Of a stretch of DNA of 17,196 nt, positions 14,510-17,196 are shown piece after piece. How positions within the stretch are numbered: position 1 is the stretch's first letter; each line of letters opens with the position of its first letter. The stretch spans positions 1-17,196 of the forward strand of contig URTQ01000013.1 in NCBI GenBank assembly GCA_900550855.1, given 5' to 3'. Source of the stretch: an uncultured Eubacteriales bacterium (lineage in GTDB: Bacteria > Bacillota > Clostridia > Christensenellales > CAG-917). The notes beneath the pieces were generated by a model, which saw nothing but the letters and a program-made list of their open reading frames with translations, made no database searches and was not told the origin of the DNA. The position numbers and the translations under genes are program-made.

Positions 14510-15253
14510 ATGCAAAGCAAAAGACTTGAAAACATCAAGAATATCACCCTGCTCGCGCTTATGCTCGCGCTGACGATAATCTTTTGTTTCGTTCCCGTTC
14601 AGTTCGGCACGATAACCCTTGCGCTTATGATTTTGCCGACGATTATCCTTTCGCAAGTCGCTTCTTTCAAGACCTCGCTCGCAATGGGAATTATGATGGG
14701 AATTGTCAACTATATCGCGTGGTTCACCACGAAAGCCGCTTCCCCCGTCGCGCCGATTTTCCAAAATCCGCTGGTCTGCATATTGCCGAGAATACTCATT
14801 GCCGTGGTTTGCTATTTCACGAGATACGGACTTCAAAAATGCGCTTTTTACGCGCGTATGAAACGAATGTGCAATTACGAATATGTGCGCCAAACCGCAT
14901 ATGAGAACACCCCCGATTCTTCCCTCGAAAGCACGGCAAAAGAGAGCGAAAACTCGCAAAATAACGGCGTGAAAAAACACGATTCCAACAAGAAAAAAGA
15001 GGGTCGCGAGATTTTGACGAATCAGTTTATTTACGCGTTTTCCGCTGCGCTCGGCGTTGTCACCAACACCCTGTTCGTCGCAATATTCACCCTTTTGTTT
15101 TTCAACGGCACGTCCATTGCGCAAAACACCGTCGTGACCGTCGAATACGTCCTTGCTTGGTTCGGCGTGAACTTCGCCGTCGAAGTGGTGTCGTTCTCGT
15201 TAATCACGCCGCCTATCGTGCTTGCGCTTAAAGCCGCAAAACTCGCAAAATAA
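14510..15253 (+). CDS. ECF-transporter S-component-like membrane protein
   Basis: A 247-residue integral membrane protein. AAGG lies 6 nt before ATG 14510. Hydrophobic segments lie at about 11–29, 33–50, 55–72, 88–106, 172–197 and 209–240, the six-helix pattern of substrate-binding S components of energy-coupling-factor vitamin or micronutrient importers. Family-like features include the early Pro-rich kink (FCFVPVQFG), NPLVCILPRIL (86–96) before helix 4 and ALGVVTNTLFV (180–190) in helix 5. S components work with a shared EcfT/EcfA module encoded elsewhere. The unusual part is a charged, Asn/Ser/Lys/Glu-rich loop of about 55 residues (about 115–168) between helices 4 and 5, with no hydrophobic stretch. 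The substrate cannot be deduced. The S-component call rests on topology and these motifs and is less certain than the neighbouring gene calls. Confidence 0.68.
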   Translation: MQSKRLENIKNITLLALMLALTIIFCFVPVQFGTITLALMILPTIILSQVASFKTSLAMGIMMGIVNYIAWFTTKAASPVAPIFQNPLVCILPRILIAVVCYFTRYGLQKCAFYARMKRMCNYEYVRQTAYENTPDSSLESTAKESENSQNNGVKKHDSNKKKEGREILTNQFIYAFSAALGVVTNTLFVAIFTLLFFNGTSIAQNTVVTVEYVLAWFGVNFAVEVVSFSLITPPIVLALKAAKLAK

Positions 15254-15440
15254 TCGGCAAAAATCCATATTCGACTCTTTACACTTTCAATCGATTGCTT
15301 CCGTTTCAAATTTATCGATATTGATTGATTTTTATCGAAAAACGGCTGCTTTTTGCACGAAAATCGCCGCTTTTTACTGCCAAAACAGCCAACAATTCAT
15401 ACAAATTCCGCTTGTTGTATTATTTTTTCAAATATTTGAC

Positions 15441-15453
15441 AAATAGTCTATTT
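15441..15453. promoter_or_regulatory. Palindrome overlapping the kinase promoter, possible operator
   Basis: AAATAG-T-CTATTT is a perfect 6-bp inverted repeat whose right arm shares three bases with the -35 box (15451–15456). A second inverted repeat, ACACG (15454–15458) and CGTGT (15467–15471), fills most of the -35/-10 spacer. Either could bind a repressor of the sugar-kinase gene. No regulator gene is nearby. Confidence 0.35.
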
Positions 15454-15479
15454 ACACGTTTTTTTGCGTGTGTTATACT
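15451..15479 (+). promoter_or_regulatory. Sigma-A promoter of the FGGY kinase gene
   Basis: TTTACA (15451–15456), 17 nt, TATACT (15474–15479); five of six consensus bases in each box. The predicted start near 15486 gives a leader of about 20 nt before ATG 15507, with the ribosome site AAGGTGG inside it. Confidence 0.78.
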
Positions 15480-15506
15480 ATTTATATCTTATACATAAGG
15501 TGGAAT

Positions 15507-17105
15507 ATGGGCAATTACGTTCTCGCCTACGACGTAGGCACAACAGGCATCAAAACTTGTCTTATCGAAATCGACAAGAGCATCAAGATTCTCTCGGCTG
15601 CGTCGCAAGGCTATCAACTTTACGTTCTTCCCGGCGGTGGCGCGGAACAAGATCCTGAGGAATGGTGGGACGCTATGAAAGCGACCACTCGTCGCATTTT
15701 TGAAAACTCGTCCGTCAGACCCGAACAAGTCGAAGGTATATCTTTCTGCTCGCAAGCGCAAGGCTTGGTGCTCGTAGACCGCGACGGCGTACCCGTACAT
15801 CGCGCGTTCAGTTATATGGACCAACGCGCAACGAAGGAAATCAAGGACGGAATCAGATTCGGACTTCAAATCGAAGGCGCAAACGTATTCAGACTTCTCA
15901 AATCCCTCGCGATAACCGGCGCTGCCCCGCTCAGCGTAAAAGACCCGCTTTGGAAGTATCTCTGGCTCAAAAACAACGAACCCGAAAACTTCGCGCGCGT
16001 ATATAAATGGCTCGACGTCAAGGAATATCTCATCGCGCGTATGACTGACGAATTTGTCCTCACGCACGACTCGGCGTTCGGCACGATGCTGTACGACCTC
16101 AAAAACAAGTGCATAAGCAAATCGATGTGCAAGATGTTCGGCATCGACGTTAAACATATGCCGCGACTTATCGAATCCACCGAATGTGCAGGCACGCTCA
16201 CCGAAAAGGCGGCAGAGGCACTCGGACTCGTCAAAGGCATCAAGGTGTACGGCGGCGGTATGGACGCAAACCTTATCGGCGTAGGCGCAGGCTCGACGGG
16301 ACTCGGCGACACGCACATTTACAGCGGCACGTCGGGCTGGGTCGGCACAATCACCGACAAGCCGACGGTTGACGTAACCTCTATGATCGCGGCGGTCGTT
16401 GCGGCGCAACCAGGCAGATACAACTACTTTGCCGAACTCGAAACGTCGGGCAAATGCTTCGAATGGGTCAAGGACCACATCGCCCTCGACGAGTGCGGAA
16501 TCTATATCCAAAAGAAACACATCACCGACGATATCGAAAGCAAGTATCTCAGTCTGTTCTCGTATATGACTTCAATCGTGGACGACATTCCCGCAGGAAG
16601 CGGCGGCGTCATCTTCACACCGTGGCTTCACGGCAACCGTTGTCCGTTCGAAGACCCCAACGCGAGAGGTATGTTCTTCAACATCAGTCTCGAAACGGGC
16701 AAGACCGAACTTATCCGTGCGGTGCTCGAAGGCATTTGCTATCACAAACGCTGGATGCTCGAAGCGTCCGCAAAGAAAGTCAAACCGTCCGACGTCATTA
16801 GATTCGTCGGTGGCGGCGCGCTTTCCGACTTCACTTGTCAAGTGCTTGCAGACATCACGGGTCACGTCATCGAAACCGTTGACAATCCGCAAAACATCGG
16901 CGCGGTAGGCGCGGCGGCGTGCGTCGGCGTAGGCTTGGGCATTATCCCCTCTTTTGACGAGATAAAGAAGTTTATCCCTGCAAAAAAGACGTTTAACCCC
17001 AACTTTGAGTTGAAAGAGAAAGTTTACGACAAGGGCTTCGAAGTGTTCAAATCCTTGTACAAACAGAACAAAAAGAACTTTGCGATTCTCAACGCAAACA
17101 AGTAA
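15507..17105 (+). CDS. FGGY-family carbohydrate kinase (xylulokinase-like)
   Basis: A 532-residue sugar kinase of the FGGY family (actin/hexokinase fold), which phosphorylates a free sugar or polyol with ATP in the cytoplasm. AAGGTGG (15497–15503) fixes ATG 15507; the frame extends 13 codons further upstream but through the promoter. The N-terminal phosphate-binding loop is DVGTTGIK (9–16), with QDPEEWW (48–54) and SQAQG (82–86) as in xylulokinases. The likely catalytic Asp253 is in GGGMDAN (249–255). SGTSGW (273–278), a C-terminal GGGALSDF nucleotide-binding segment and NPQNIGAVGAA complete the family pattern. The length agrees with the family (about 500). Xylulose is the best guess, but FGGY kinases switch substrate easily. 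No isomerase or dedicated sugar transporter is in the window; the neighbouring ECF-like gene has its own promoter. Confidence 0.88.
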   Translation: MGNYVLAYDVGTTGIKTCLIEIDKSIKILSAASQGYQLYVLPGGGAEQDPEEWWDAMKATTRRIFENSSVRPEQVEGISFCSQAQGLVLVDRDGVPVHRAFSYMDQRATKEIKDGIRFGLQIEGANVFRLLKSLAITGAAPLSVKDPLWKYLWLKNNEPENFARVYKWLDVKEYLIARMTDEFVLTHDSAFGTMLYDLKNKCISKSMCKMFGIDVKHMPRLIESTECAGTLTEKAAEALGLVKGIKVYGGGMDANLIGVGAGSTGLGDTHIYSGTSGWVGTITDKPTVDVTSMIAAVVAAQPGRYNYFAELETSGKCFEWVKDHIALDECGIYIQKKHITDDIESKYLSLFSYMTSIVDDIPAGSGGVIFTPWLHGNRCPFEDPNARGMFFNISLETGKTELIRAVLEGICYHKRWMLEASAKKVKPSDVIRFVGGGALSDFTCQVLADITGHVIETVDNPQNIGAVGAAACVGVGLGIIPSFDEIKKFIPAKKTFNPNFELKEKVYDKGFEVFKSLYKQNKKNFAILNANK

Positions 17106-17110
17106 AAACA

Positions 17111-17139
17111 AAAGCACTCGCAAATGCGAGTGCTTTTTT
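17111..17139 (+). terminator. Rho-independent terminator of the kinase gene
   Basis: AAAGCACTCGC pairs with GCGAGTGCTTT (17111–17121 and 17126–17136) around a four-base AAAT loop, followed by further T residues to 17139. It begins 5 nt after the kinase stop codon. Confidence 0.92.
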
Positions 17140-17196
17140 AATTAATAATGAATAATGATTAATTAATAATTGAGGAATGGGCTTTGCCCCTTACCC
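17138..17196. repeat. AT-rich intergenic repeat with small hairpin, cut by the window edge
   Basis: TTAATTAATAAT occurs twice (17138–17149 and 17159–17170), 21 nt apart. It is followed by the hairpin GGGC-TTT-GCCC (17179–17189). The hairpin core GGCTTTGCC is identical to that of the first hairpin of the 6229–6312 array, so the two sites may be members of one dispersed repeat family. The element continues beyond the window. Confidence 0.5.

Noticed and set aside
15254..15440. Terminator or structured RNA after the ECF S-component gene
   Set aside because: Only short, imperfect pairings (CGGC with GCCG near a T-run; TCGATA with TATCGA) were found; nothing convincing.
15489..16520. 343-residue minus-strand frame
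   Set aside because: Antisense of the FGGY kinase; no start signal or homology.

Overview
The window looks like chromosomal DNA of an endospore-forming or spore-ancestral Firmicute, most likely an uncultured clostridial lineage. The reasons are the gene order spoIIE–tilS–hpt (known from Bacillus and Clostridia), AGGTGA/GAGG-type Shine-Dalgarno sites, consensus sigma-A promoters and a csoR–copA copper operon of Firmicutes type. The species cannot be named from sequence alone. No phage, IS element, CRISPR array, rRNA or tRNA was seen.

Layout. (1) Positions 1–2648, minus strand: the N-terminal part of a large secreted, modular surface protein whose 3' end lies outside the window. It has a signal peptide, three InlB/Listeria-Bacteroides-type repeats, a GLUG region and a discoidin-like domain. 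(2) 2649–3083: a gene-free divergent spacer holding a minus-strand terminator-like hairpin, a degenerate intergenic repeat, and the copper-operon promoter with a CsoR-type operator. (3) 3084–6108, plus strand: csoR and copA, a copper-sensing repressor and a Cu(I)-exporting P1B ATPase. copA carries a fused C-terminal CopZ-like domain that has its own in-frame ribosome binding site and ATG. A strong hairpin terminator follows at 6154–6196. (4) 6229–6362: a regular array of small, sequence-unrelated hairpins. (5) 6349–14234, minus strand, transcribed right to left: spoIIE, tilS, hpt, cca, rmuC and a PHP-domain phosphoesterase. This is a housekeeping block: sporulation phosphatase, tRNA-Ile lysidine synthase, purine salvage, tRNA CCA addition, and DNA maintenance or nucleic-acid turnover. 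hpt/cca and rmuC/PHP overlap by a few bases and are probably translationally coupled. (6) 14438–15253, plus strand: a perfect TTGACA-17-TATAAT promoter and an ECF-transporter S-component-like membrane protein. (7) 15451–17139, plus strand: an FGGY sugar kinase (xylulokinase-like) with its own promoter, an overlapping palindrome and a terminator, followed by an AT-rich repeat running to the window edge.

The points most worth a second look are the copZ-like gene nested in copA, the apparently leaderless starts shared by spoIIE and tilS (a -10 box 6 nt before ATG, with almost identical sequence), the hairpin array after copA, and the orphan terminator in front of the surface-protein gene. I did not find a clearly new multi-gene system.
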